Shown one piece after another: positions 47,101 through 57,410 of a DNA stretch of 64,000 bases (within the stretch, counting starts at the first letter, position 1; every line of letters starts with the position of its first letter). Source of the DNA: Posidonia oceanica. Its lineage: Eukaryota; Streptophyta; Magnoliopsida; Alismatales; Posidoniaceae. The notes below the pieces were generated by a model, which did no database searches, was not told the origin of the DNA, and saw only the letters and a list, made by a program, of their open reading frames with translations. The position numbers and the translations under genes were made by a program. The DNA is taken from NCBI GenBank assembly GCA_037176725.1, contig JAZBRS010000013.1, positions 3,537,001 through 3,601,000 on the forward strand, written 5' to 3'.

Positions 47101-48790
47101 ACGGAGTCCCGCCTTCTTGTCTCCTTGTGCCGAAAGGACAAGAACAAGCCCCCCTTCGCGCGCCCTCGTGCCGGATGGACGGAGTCCCGCCTACTTGTTT
47201 TCCTGTGTCGAAAGGACAAGAACAAGCCCCACTTCACGCGCCTCGGTGACGAACGGACGGAGTTCCGCCTGCTTGTTTCCCAGTGCCGAAATAACAAGGA
47301 CGAGCCCCCTTTTGCGTGCCTCCGTGCCAGACGGACGGAGTCCCGCCTGCTTGTTTCCCTGTGCCGAAAGGACAAGAACAAGCCCCCTTCATGCACCTCC
47401 GTGCGGGATGGACGGAGTCCCACCTGCTTGTTTCCCTATGCCGAAAGGACAAGGACGAGCCCCCTTTTGCGCGCCTCCGTGCCGGATGGACGGAGTCCCG
47501 CCCACTTGTTTCCCTGTGCCGAAAGGACAAGGACGAGTACCCTTTTGTGCGTCTCCGTGCCGGACGGACGAAGTCCCGCCCACTTGTTTTCTTGTGCCTA
47601 AAGGACAAGGACGAGCCCCCCTTTGCGCGCCTCCATGCCGGACGGATGGAGTCCCACCTACTTGTCTCCTTATGCTGAAAGGACAAGGACAAGTCCCCCT
47701 TTGCGTGCCTCCGTACCGGATGGACAGAGTCCCACCTGCTTACCTACTTGTGCCGAAAGGACAAGGACAAGCCCCCCTACGTGCACCTCCGTACCGGATG
47801 GACAGAGTCCTGCCTGCTTGCCTCCTTGTGCCGAAAGGACAAGAACAAGCCCCTCTTCACGCGCCTCCGTGGCGGACGGACGGAGTCCCGCCTGCTTGTT
47901 TCCCTGTGCCAAAAGGACAAGGAAGAGCCCCCTTTTGCGCGCCTCCATGTCGGACGGATGGAGTCCCACCCACTTGTTTCCCTGTGCCAAAAGGACAAGA
48001 ACAACCCCCCTTCGCGCGCCTCCGTGTCGGACGGACAGAGTCCCGCCTGCTTGTTTCCCTGTGCCAAAAGGACAAGGAAGAGCCCCCTTTTGCGTGCCTC
48101 CATGTCGGACGGATGGAGTCCCACCCGCTTGTTTCCCTGTGCCAAAAGGACAAGAACAACCCCCCTTCGCGCGCCTCTGTGTCGGACGGACAGAGTCCCG
48201 CCTGCTTGTTTCCCTATGCCGAAAGGACAAGGACGAGTCCCCTTTTGCATGCCTCTGTGCCGGACGGACGGAGTCCCGCCCGCTTGTTTCCCTGTGCCGA
48301 AAGGACAAGGACAAGCCCCCTTTTGCACGCCTCCGTGCTAGACGGACGGAGTCCCGCCTGCTTGTTTCCTTGTGCCGAAAGGACAAGGACGAGCCCCCTT
48401 TTGCGCGTCTATGTGCCGGACGGACGGAGTCCCACCTGCTTGTCTCCTTATGCCGAAAGGACAAGGACAAGCCCCCCTTTGCGTGCTTCCGTACTGGATG
48501 GATGGAGTCCCACCTACTTGCCTCCGTGTGTCGAAAGGACAAGGACAAGCCCCCCTTTTGCGCGCCTCCGTACCGGAATGGAGTCCCGCCTGCTTGCCTC
48601 CTTGTGCCGAAAGGACAAGAACAAGCCCCCCTTTTGTGTGCCTCCGTACCAGACGGAAGGAGTCCCGCCTGCTTGTCTCCTTGTGTCGAAAGGACAAGGA
48701 CAAGCCCCCCTTTGTGCGCCTCCGTACCGGACGGACGGAGTCCCACCTGCTTGTCGTGTTGTGCTGAAAGGACAAGGACAAACCCTCCTT
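44150..48790 (+). repeat. Tandem array TR4, 78-bp unit, about 59 copies, with ~1.16-kb higher-order repeats
   Basis: CGGAGTCCC recurs every 78 bp (46331, 46409). Each unit carries the hairpin CTCCGT-gccggacgg-ACGGAG, and many carry a second one around GCCGAAAGG (perfect TCCTTGT/ACAAGGA at 44195-44217). A variant unit with GCCTCGGTGACG occurs at 44911, 46079 and 47240. These spacings of 1168 and 1161 bp are close to 15 units, so a 15-mer block was duplicated twice. The first four units (to about 44430) are a shorter type of about 60 bp. Because 78 is 26 codons, several frames on both strands stay open for hundreds of codons. These are not genes. Confidence 0.95.
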
Positions 48791-49298
48791 TGCCCCTGCT
48801 CGGGCTGGCAGCCCTAATTGCCAGGACGGCAAGCACGCTAGTCTTGTCTGGCGCCCCTTCTCTTGAACTGATGACCCCCAATCATCCAACAACGACTATG
48901 CATACTCGTTATGCCCCTCATCACATCTCATTACATTTCATTACATCTCATAGCATCTCATTGCACCGCATCACATCTCATTGCATTTCATCAACATTCA
49001 CATGACCATCAGCATTTCATAGGCATCGGTTTAATCGCCAGGATTACACCAAGGTCCACACTCGCATCGTCTACATCGAGCTGATATCCCTTCTATCTGG
49101 CTGACCGCCATTGCATAGATCACATTACATCACATTACATTATATTACATCACATTACATTGCATTACGTTGCCTACATCGCATTACATTACATTACATC
49201 ATATTACATTGCATTACATTGCCTACATCGCATTACAATACATTGCATCACAATACATTGCATCATATTTGCATCACATACATCGCATCGCCTTCGTT
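48791..49298 (+). other. 3' UTR module and CAT-rich run of element B
   Basis: The module at 48799-48900 matches 3780-3915 of element C. It is followed by nearly 400 bases made of CATTACAT, CATCACAT and CATTGCAT words. No gene is seen. Confidence 0.65.
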
Positions 49299-49440
49299 TG
49301 AGCTGTACACCGCTCGGCAAATGGCACCCCGCGTTTGAGCCGTACACCGCTCAACGCATAGCATCTGCATCGCCCTCGCTTAGAGCAGTGCTCAGGGAAC
49401 GACATCCTAGCGTTTAAGCCGTACCCCGCTCAGCACACAG
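49299..49440 (+). repeat. Three or four GAGC...GCTC hairpin units of element B
   Basis: About 50-bp units, each with GAGC and GCTC arms around a CGTACACC-like loop. The best, at 49331-49357, pairs GCGTT + GAGC with GCTC + AACGC. The same module appears in element A (57975-58130). It looks like the un-amplified ancestor of arrays TR2 and TR3 in element C. Confidence 0.7.
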
Positions 49441-49756
49441 CATCACATCATCCACATGGCACACGCATGCATCGCGTACGTCCCCTCCAGCGGAGTTCAG
49501 CGTGATGAGCATTAATGTAGGCATTCGCACCAGCGTCCGTATTGCACAATCTGCATCAGCATTGCATGATCCGTATTAGCACCGCATGCTAGCTCCTGCA
49601 TCAACATTTGCATCGCGGCAACGAGTCACAACTTTTGGTGCATCCACCGAGTAAGTGACTCACGCCAACAGCAACACTTGGCTCTCACCGGTGTCAAGTG
49701 GGGTGTCTTGTCAACCCTGAGCCACGGTCTCGCTACGCTTGACCTTGCTCAGGGAG
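49441..49756 (+). other. 3' terminal module and polypurine tract of element B
   Basis: Collinear with 15286-15581 and 58140-58432. It holds a GAGTCA...TGACTC inverted repeat with an inner GGTG/CACC pair (about 49624-49664) and ends with CTCAGGGAGGGG. In A and C this tract is followed by GCATC and the LTR start. Here it runs directly into the tail end of an inverted LTR at a shared GGCA. Confidence 0.7.
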
Positions 49757-52700
49757 GGGCAACCCTGCTCCAATCGGCACGTCCATGCATGCTGCCAGAG
49801 CTCGTGTGCACCGACCGATGAGAGGCTGCAGATAGTAGGTGGGTCAGAGGAAGGAAAATCGACTCGAAAACACCGGAAAAGAGCGAAAAAACAAAGAAAA
49901 AGCAAATTCGAAGTCACCACTGTGGCAACCCTGCTCGAATTGGCACGTCCATGCACGCTGCCAAAGCTCGCGCGCACCGATCGATGAGAGGCCGTTGATA
50001 GTAGGTCGATCCAAGGAAGGAAACTCGACTCGAAAAAATCGAAAAAGTGCAGAAAAACAAATATAAAGCAAATTCGGAGTTGCCACCTAGTCTATTAAAT
50101 CGAAAGACAAGGAAAATCAAGGAAAAGCATGAAAACATGCAAATGGGTGCAATGCTAAGCAAAAATAAATGACTCGTGCCTAGGATAAGGGCATAATGGT
50201 CACTGCGGGCCAAAAGAAAGGGTAAGGACTCCTGTTACGCACGGGGAAGGTGTTAGGCACCCCCGATACGCCCGGAATCGGTCTTTCTAGGCTAATCTCG
50301 CTCGCATGTGTGAAATGAATGCTATGCCATGCCATGAATGCTTTAATATGCTTAAGATGTATGCTTAATGCCATGATGCATGAGAGAAAACAAAACATGC
50401 GACCTATGTGCTCAGTGGCGTTGTTGGTATCTAAACCGGGCGTTCCACGATTCTAAAGAAGTCCAAACAGTAAACATCATTGCCCTAAATACAATGCATG
50501 GGAGAAATAAAACGTCGGAGGAAAACTATGCAATGCAAGGATACGACTTGCAAAGGAAGCAAAGCAGAGGCGGTAAAGCCTAATCTACATGCTCGAGAAG
50601 ACAGATCGAGAAAACAATGTTTGCAATGCAAGTTATAAGGCAAAACCTACAAACATGTAATGAAGGGGAAATTCAGAATGACGTGTAGTGACTCAAATGG
50701 GCATAACTTGATGATCTGATGCCTGATCTGAGTAAACTCAGATTTGATTGAAAGATCATTCAACAAGGAAGATCCAGATGATTAGATCATAAAGATCCAA
50801 TGGTCTAATCAAAAGTTATTCAGAGAACAAGCCAGATAGATCAAGGATCAAATAAAACCCATTGATGCAATAGAGGCCAAATAGAGGGTCTTAATGCAAT
50901 ATGCCCATGTATGCATGCAATGCAATAAGGTTCTAAATGCAATAAAACCAATGATGCAATATGGAAGAAATGCAGGGGTTCAAATGCAATGTCATGAAAG
51001 ATGCACGCAATGCAATAAAGTAAAGTTCTAAATGCAATAAGGACCATGATGCAATATAGGAAACATGCAAGGACTGAAATGCAATGTCAGAAAAATGCAT
51101 GTAATGCAATATAGTAAAGTCCTAAATGCAATAAAGGCCAATGATGTAATATGGCAAAATGCAAGGGTTTAAATGCAATATCAGTAAGAGGTGTAATGCA
51201 TGCAACAGTTTAAATTCTGGACTTAAATGCAATAAGGCTAAACTATTGGACCTAACTGCAATGCTGGAAAAATGGAATGCATGCAACTGCTGGACCTACA
51301 TGCAATAACATTAACATACTGGACCTAAGAGCAATGTCAGTATAATGCAGTGTATGCAAATTCTGGACCTACATGCAATAAAACTACAATGCAGGACTTA
51401 AAGGTAATGCAATATAGTTTTAATGCCATTTAAATGAAATGCTATGCATGCTGGACTTGTATGCAAATAAACTAAAATGCAAGACTTAAAGGTAATGCAA
51501 TATAGTTTTAATGCATTTCAAATGAAATCAATAACTTAAGTTAAATAAATGAACAGTGGAACGTAGGGAGAAAACATACCACGCCGGAGAAGAAGCCTCG
51601 CGCCGGCGATGGAGATGGGTGGCTGGCTGGAGGTGCGCTCTGCCCTTGGCGATGGCGGGGAAGATTTGAGGAAGGGTTGGCAGAGCGATGCTGGCGGAGG
51701 GGAGGCAGTCACAAGTGCGGTGAGGGTGTAGTTGAATCGCCGAAGATGCATTGAAGATCGCCGGAGCTGGAGAAGAAGACTGCCAGAGGCTCATCCAGTG
51801 CTGTGGAGGTGCTGTGAGCTCACGGAGAGAAAGAGGAGAGGAGGGGAGACCAGATGGTGGCTCCCCAACCATGTTCAGAGGCCAAATGGCATCGCACGGC
51901 CGGCGGAGACACCATCGGAAGGACATAGCGCCGAAGCCCGGTGGCTGCGGCGAACCAAAGGGGCTAGGGCCCAGGAGAAGGGCCAGGAAGCCATAGGAGG
52001 AGATCTTGAAGGTGAGGGAGGTCTCACCCAAGTACGGCGGCGCGTGGAGTGCTCCCTCGACATCGGTGGGTCGCGACAGTCGTCACTCCGACCGACGGCA
52101 GTGCTGAAGGCCACGGAGGAGCTTGGGTGGAGCTCGGACGAGGTGCTCGAGGTCCAGAGATCGCCTGGAAGAGGCTTGGAGGGTCAAAGGCTGTCTGTCG
52201 CGGCGGATGGTCGTTTCTGCCGATGAGCCGTCGCCGGAGAAGAAGAAGAAGAAGCCGGCGAGGGGAAAAAGGAAATAAATAGATAGAAAGCCAGCATGTA
52301 AAGGGCTAGGAAGCAATAATAGGCTGCCATGATGTTCAGGGAGATGTTTCTTACCTAAATCTGTGTCTGGAGGAGGCTGCCGACGTCGGGTGCTTGCGTC
52401 CGACGTTGCTCCAAGCAGCGGTGCTGCTGGATGCGGCGGTGGAGGCTCTGTGGCGTTGGGATGCGCTCATGGATCGTTGGTGGACATCACAAGGGTGTAG
52501 GCTTAGCTCTGGTGAGGTGAATTCAGGGGATGGTCGGAGAGGATTTCAGTTGGGTTCACCGGCTGAGCTTGGACTATGGAGGCAATGTGGAGGCCGGGGA
52601 AGGTTGCTGAGACTGTGGTGAGGTCGTGGGGTTGTTGGTGACACTCTGGATGGGTGGAAGATGGGCTGGCTGATGCTGTGGCCACAATGGGTGTACTCTC

Positions 52701-53554
52701 GCCAAAGAAGAGAGAATTGCTGGCGAGAGGGGCTGCTGGAGGTGTGCTGGTGGCTTGGGACCCAAGTGAGCTATCAGGGGAGCAAGGAGGAGCAACTGGG
52801 ATGCAATGGGGAAGTCAACCGGAGCAAGGAGGGTGGAGAGACACTATTTTATTGGTGGAGGGAGGCAATGCCTGCCGTTGATTCAGATCTCAAACCTGAA
52901 TGGCCGGCCAAGATGGAGGTGGAGGTAGTGGGCTGAGGTGGATGCATGCCGTTGGTTGTGTGTGGAAGAGAAGGTGGAGAATCTGCAGTGGGTTGGTTGC
53001 AGGAGGTGGTGCTGTCGAAATGGTGTGAAGGAAGCTGTGACTTTTGCAGTGGGTTGAAGAAGGAGAGGGATAATGGGCTATGGGCTTAAATGGGCCTAGG
53101 TGTTGGGCTTTTGAAGAAGAGAAAATGGGTTTGGGCTATAGTGATTGGGCTGAAGGTGGGCTAAGTGGGTGTAGTGAATTGGTTTAAGGGCTTTGGGTTG
53201 TGGGCTTAGTTTGAAAGGGTTGAAGGTGGGCTTGGTTGTGGGCTAGGGTTTTGCAGTGGTTGTGGGCTTTGTTGTGGGCTTGGTTGGCATAATGGGCTTG
53301 GGTCTGTGTAGAGGAGTTGGAAAATGGGTTTTGCAGTGTAGTTGGAGGTGGAGGTTTGTAGGCTTAAATAGGGTAATGGGTTGTGGGCTTAATTGGGCCA
53401 AGTGGGCTTAGGCTTTCTAGGGTTTGGTTGTGGGCTTCCTAGGGTTTGGTTGTGGGCTTTTGAAAAGGAGAAAGAGAGGTTCAAAAAGGATTTGGTGTGG
53501 GCTCAACTTGTGGGCTTAAATTCTAGGGTTTTGGTTCAAAATGGGGTGTCTACA
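49757..53554 (-). repeat. Right LTR of element B, inverted, with duplicated tail
   Basis: The reverse complement of 49921-53554 (3634 bp) aligns along its length with the left LTR, starting TGTAGACACC at 53554. Positions 49757-49920 are a second, tandem copy of its last ~164 bp. The duplicated unit starts exactly at the primer-site-like copy (GTGGTGACTTC read on minus). The conserved LTR block is at 50199-50270. Confidence 0.9.
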
Positions 53555-53559
53555 GTATG
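53555..53559. repeat. Right target-site duplication of element B (GTATG)
   Basis: GTATG directly follows TGTCTACA and matches 35411-35415. Element A sequence resumes after it. Confidence 0.85.
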
Positions 53560-53998
53560 TCAGTAGCCAGGGGCAAAACGATCACTTCTGAGGCAGCAAG
53601 ACAACCTCGGCACATTGGGGTCTCTCACGGACCGTCAGGCATGCATAGCCAAGCACTACCAACAATCCTTGTGCTACTTTGCTCCGGGCGGACGAAGTCC
53701 CTTTCACTTGTCTCCACGCTCCATGCGGACGAGGACAAGTGTACTCCTTTGTGCGACTTCGCCCCAGGCGGACGAAGTCCCTTTCGCTTGTTTCCTTGCT
53801 CCGTGCGGATGAGGACAAGTGTGCTTCTTTATGAGACTTCACTCTAGGCGGACGAAGTCCCATTGCATGACTGATTGTATCTGGTTTCTGTGATCTAAAT
53901 ATAGCCGTAATATGAACTGCTTTTATTGGCCTTGAAATCTGCCTCTTTGACAGCCTGTGCTGTGTGTCTGTGTATGATCTGATGGACCACAGCCTTGA
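53560..53998 (+). repeat. Short 81-bp tandem array of element A (TR8) and following spacer
   Basis: CGGACGAAGTCCC occurs at about 53688, 53769 and 53850. Units contain GACTTCG ... CGAAGTC and CTTGT ... ACAAG inverted repeats and are related to TR4 of element B (shared CGGA-GTCCC, CTTGTTTCCTTG and GGACAAG). From 53870 to 53998 the sequence is plain and ends in TTGATTGCAG, a splice-acceptor-like end just before the extra ORF. Confidence 0.8.
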
Positions 53999-55306
53999 TT
54001 GCAGGTACTTGAAGACTTTGTGCCAGTTTTCTGCTCAGAGTCACGGGCCGCACAACCGACTCCTCTTTCAGGCGCCTGTGTTTCCTTCCTCCTTGCCCAT
54101 GAAATGGGTTTCCCCACATTGGTGACTCCGACGCGTTGTTCCGAGGTTCTTCGAGGGTGGATCGACGAACTCACCGCCGATGGACGCGAGAAGCTGCGTA
54201 TGTGGGGCATCCCGTCCAAGCTTTTGAACATAGCTGAGGTGGAGGTGAGCCGGCATCTCCTGTGCGCTGCTGTAAGATTCTGGAAACCTGTGCACCATGT
54301 TTTCCGTTTTGGCAAAACGGAGTTGACACCTACGTTGGATGAAGTACGCCGAATCTACGGCTTTTCCAAGCTTCTGGTACCAACTATGTTGATGAGGTAG
54401 GATGGATATGCTGCAGTCCTGAGCCAACTGACTGGACTCTCCACTGTTGACTGCAAATAGAGGCTGATCTGCACTGACGGGCCTACGCCCATGCTCCGCC
54501 TGGAGTACTTCCATCAAGTTGCCAAGAAGCATGCCACGCTCGGAGATGAATTGTGGCTTCGAGGTTTGGTTACCTGCTTCTTAGGGGAGCTGATCTTCAG
54601 TCACAGTCGGATGACAGTTGCGATTGAGATTGCTGAGATTGCACTTGCTGTGGTGACTCGGCAGATAGACCTGGCACCAGTAGTTCTGGCAGAGACTTAT
54701 CGTGGACTAGACCGCATCTCACACCGCTACCGCCACTTCCACGGCTGCGGGGCCCTGGTGCAGGTTTGGCTGGCTGGACACCTGGGGATGGAGATCATGC
54801 ACCCACAGAGATCCGCCTTTGAGACTTACTGCAGCAATGGCCATGCTCGAGCTATTCAGAGCATTCGTGAGGAGTACGAGGAGCTGGCAAAACTTACTGA
54901 GGATGCGGTAACCTGGCGCATCGTCCCGTCCACTGCTGAATCCTTCACGGTCTTCTTCAGCGCTCATGACATGCGACTGGTTGTGCTGCCGGGTTTCACC
55001 AGGGGTGTTGAGTATCATCCCATCTGGGTGATGTGGCAGTTCGGCTTCCAACAGGGCGCCTTTGTCGACAGTACAGCACCAAAGCTTCTTCAACCCTATC
55101 CGCTCAACTCAACTGCCACAACGACGGAACTGGCCCACCTGATGCGCCATGGTGTCCAGTCGATAGACATTGCGGCTGTGAAAGGCTTAGGGTGCACCCC
55201 CGAGTATGTGACTGAGGTACAGGGGTTCTGGCCTATCAACGAGATCCCACCTGGCGCCCTTCTATTCAGTGATACCAGGAGTTCCAAGAAAGCCCGAACT
55301 GGTTAA
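53999..55306 (+). pseudogene. Extra ORF of element A: plant mobile domain / DUF7745-like protein
   Basis: One frame of 436 codons with two TAG stops (54398 and 54458), lying between integrase and the 3' LTR on the sense strand. Residues such as VFRFGKTELTPTLDEVRRIYG, VVLAETYRGLD, GCGALVQVWLAGHLG and VLPGFTRGVEYHPIWVMWQFG fit the pattern of plant DUF7745 / plant-mobile-domain proteins as I recall it: a tryptophan- and leucine-rich alpha-helical family found in plant genes and transposons. Additional ORFs after pol are known in Tat elements. Function is unknown. The C-terminus (SSKKARTG) is basic. Confidence 0.7.
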
Positions 55307-56020
55307 GGCGCTTGCATAGTTGCGCATCTTGTTTAAGACTTATTGTATCTTGCTTGGCCTAGCTATTGGCATGTAACCAAAACATGCTTAATGCAAAGAT
55401 GTTTGTTGTGCCATTTGCTTATGTGTTGAATTTGCCTTTCATAGCTTGGTGCATGCATGTTCTTGCAAAACCAAGTCTTGGGCCGCTTGTCCAGTCTACT
55501 GCCAGAATACTGCATGGAATGCGCATTGAACCAGCGCATCAAACCCCTTGGAACCACGAGGAAGGTGCCATCAGACCTTGACAGTTCACAAAAGTCAAAA
55601 GTAGCTGCCAGAATTCTCAATGTAGGGGAAAGTTGCAAGAAAGCCCCTGCATTTTACCAGAATCCGCAAATCAACGCTGGAACTACTCCGAGCGACTCCC
55701 GAGCCGGATACTCAATCGCAGCATCCATCAATCGCCATGGGATCAAGCAAGACCGCTGAGCACCCTCAGTCGGATCTTTACCCGGGCTAGTACCCCTAAC
55801 TACTCGGTTGGCAAGCACGTCAGCTTTTCCCCCATTCTTCGCATTTCGATGCCAAGGGCGCTTTGACTGTCCTCTGGTATCCTCTTCCTGATACTAGGGG
55901 CATCTTCTCTGCCGCCCTGTAGTATCACTCCCCCATCTTCCCCCGGGCTGACACCCCGGACTATCATGAGATCACCTGCAGCTTTTGCCCCGCCTCCGGG
56001 TTCTGATGCTCCCATTACCT
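55307..56020 (+). other. 3' UTR of element A after the extra ORF
   Basis: The stretch 55307-55770 shows no gene or repeat. The stretch 55780-56010 matches the element B module at 43670-43860 and carries the stem-loop CCTCTGGTATC / GATACTAGGGG with an 8-base loop (55871-55900). Confidence 0.6.
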
Positions 56021-57410
56021 TTGCAGTCGATGAGTCCGAAACTCATCCTTTCCGATCCGTAAGTCCGAAACTTATCCTTTCCGGTCGATAAGTCCGAAAC
56101 TTATCACTTTTCTTTTCCTTTTGCGGTCGATGAGTCCGAAACTCATCCTTTCCGGTCGATAAGTCCAAAACTTATTCTTTCCAGTCGATAAGTCCGAAAC
56201 TTATCACTTTTCTTTTCCTTTTGCAGTCAATGAGTCCGAAACTCATCCTTACCGGTCGATAAGTCCGAAACTTATCCTTTCCGATCGATAAGTCCGAAAC
56301 TTATCACTTTTCGTTTCCTTTTGCGGTCGATGAGTTCGAAACTCATCCTTTTCGGTCGATAAGTCCGAAACTTATCCGTTCCGATCGATAAGTCCGAAAC
56401 TTATCACTATTCTTTTCCTTTTGCGGTCGATGAGTCCGAAACTCATCCTTTCCAGTCGATAAGTCCGAAACTTATCACTTTTCTTTTCCTTTTGCGGTCG
56501 ATGAGTCCGAAACTCATCCTTTCCAGTCGATAAGTCCGAAACTTATCACTTTTCTTTTCCTTTTGCGGTCGATGAGTCCGAAACTCATCCTTTCCGGTCG
56601 ATAAGTCTGAAACTTATCCTTTCCGGTCGATAAGTCCGAAACCTATCACTTTTCTTTTCCTTTTGCAGTCGAGGAGTCCAAAACTCGTCCTTTCTAGTCG
56701 ATAAGTCCGAAACTTATCCTTTCCGGTCGATAAGTCCGAAACTTATCACTTTTCTTTTCCTTTTGTGGTCGATGAGTCCGAAACTCATCCTTTTCGGTCG
56801 ATAAGTCCGAAACTTATCCTTTCCGGTCGATAAGTCTGAAACTTATCACTTTTTTTCCTTTGCGGTCGATGAGTCCAAAACTCATCCTTTCCGGTCGATA
56901 AGTCTGAAACTTATCACTTTTCTTTTCTTTTTGCGGTCGATAAGTCTGAAAGTCATCATTTCCGATCGATAAGTTCGAAACTTATCCTTTCCGGTCGATA
57001 AGTCCGAAACTTATCACTTTTCTTTTCCTTTTACGGTCGATGAGTCCAAAACTCATCCTTTCCGGTCGATAAGTCTAAAACTTATCCTTTCCGGTCGATA
57101 AGTCCGAAACTTATCACTTTTTTTCCTTTGTGGTCTATGAATCTGAAACTCATCCTTTCCAGTCAATAAGTCCGAAACTTATCACTTTTCTTTTCCTTTT
57201 GCGGTCGATGAGTCTGAAACTCATCCTTTCCAGTCGATAAGTCCGAAACTTATCACTTTTCTTTTCCTTTGCAGTCAATGAGTCCGAAACTCATCCTTTC
57301 CGGTCGATAAGTCTGAAACTTATCACTTTTCACCCTTTACGGTCGATAGGTCCGAAACCTATCATTTATCACATTGTGCCCTTTCCGATCGATAAGTCCG
57401 AAACTTGCCA
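56021..57410 (+). repeat. Tandem array TR5: about forty 19-bp perfect hairpins in 29/42-bp subunits
   Basis: Each subunit holds a 7-bp stem and a CCGAA loop: GATGAGT-ccgaa-ACTCATC or GATAAGT-ccgaa-ACTTATC. Spacers are CTTTCCGGTC (29-bp subunit) or a longer pyrimidine-rich one (42-bp subunit). The order GATGAGT, GATAAGT, GATAAGT makes a 100-bp higher-order unit, and a 71-bp two-subunit form also occurs. A third stem type, GATAGGT/ACCTATC, is at 57345-57363. A half-changed stem (GATAAGT/ACCTATC) is at 56629-56647. Confidence 0.95.

Larger units (their letters stand above)
35416..53554 (+). mobile_element. Element B: non-autonomous gag-only Tat-lineage element with an inverted right LTR
   Basis: A direct left LTR (35416-38995), primer site, leader, gag, non-coding region, a large 78-bp array, 3' UTR modules and a polypurine-like end are followed by an LTR in the opposite orientation (49757-53554). 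Both outer ends therefore read TGTAGACACC inward. GTATG flanks both sides, so the unit appears to have been integrated as such into element A. There is no protease, RT, RNase H or integrase. This matches terminal-repeat retrotransposons that keep only gag (TR-GAG type), which depend on an autonomous relative. Confidence 0.85.

Noticed and set aside
44200..49005. Long ORFs (up to 762 codons plus, 424 codons minus) encoding 26-residue repeats such as PDGRSPACLFPCAERTRTS
   Set aside because: The 78-bp period is a multiple of three, so a unit without a stop stays open indefinitely. Several frames on both strands are open at once, variants with indels shift freely between them, and the region is 3' UTR of element B. 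No frame is favoured.
56021..57410. Hammerhead-ribozyme-like core: GATGAGTCC followed by GAAAC in TR5 units
   Set aside because: The bases before GATGAG are TC rather than the required CT of CTGATGA, stem II would be only two or three pairs, no cleavage triplet with flanking stems I and III is formed, and most units have GATAAG, which breaks the catalytic core. The simple 7-bp hairpin explains the sequence better.
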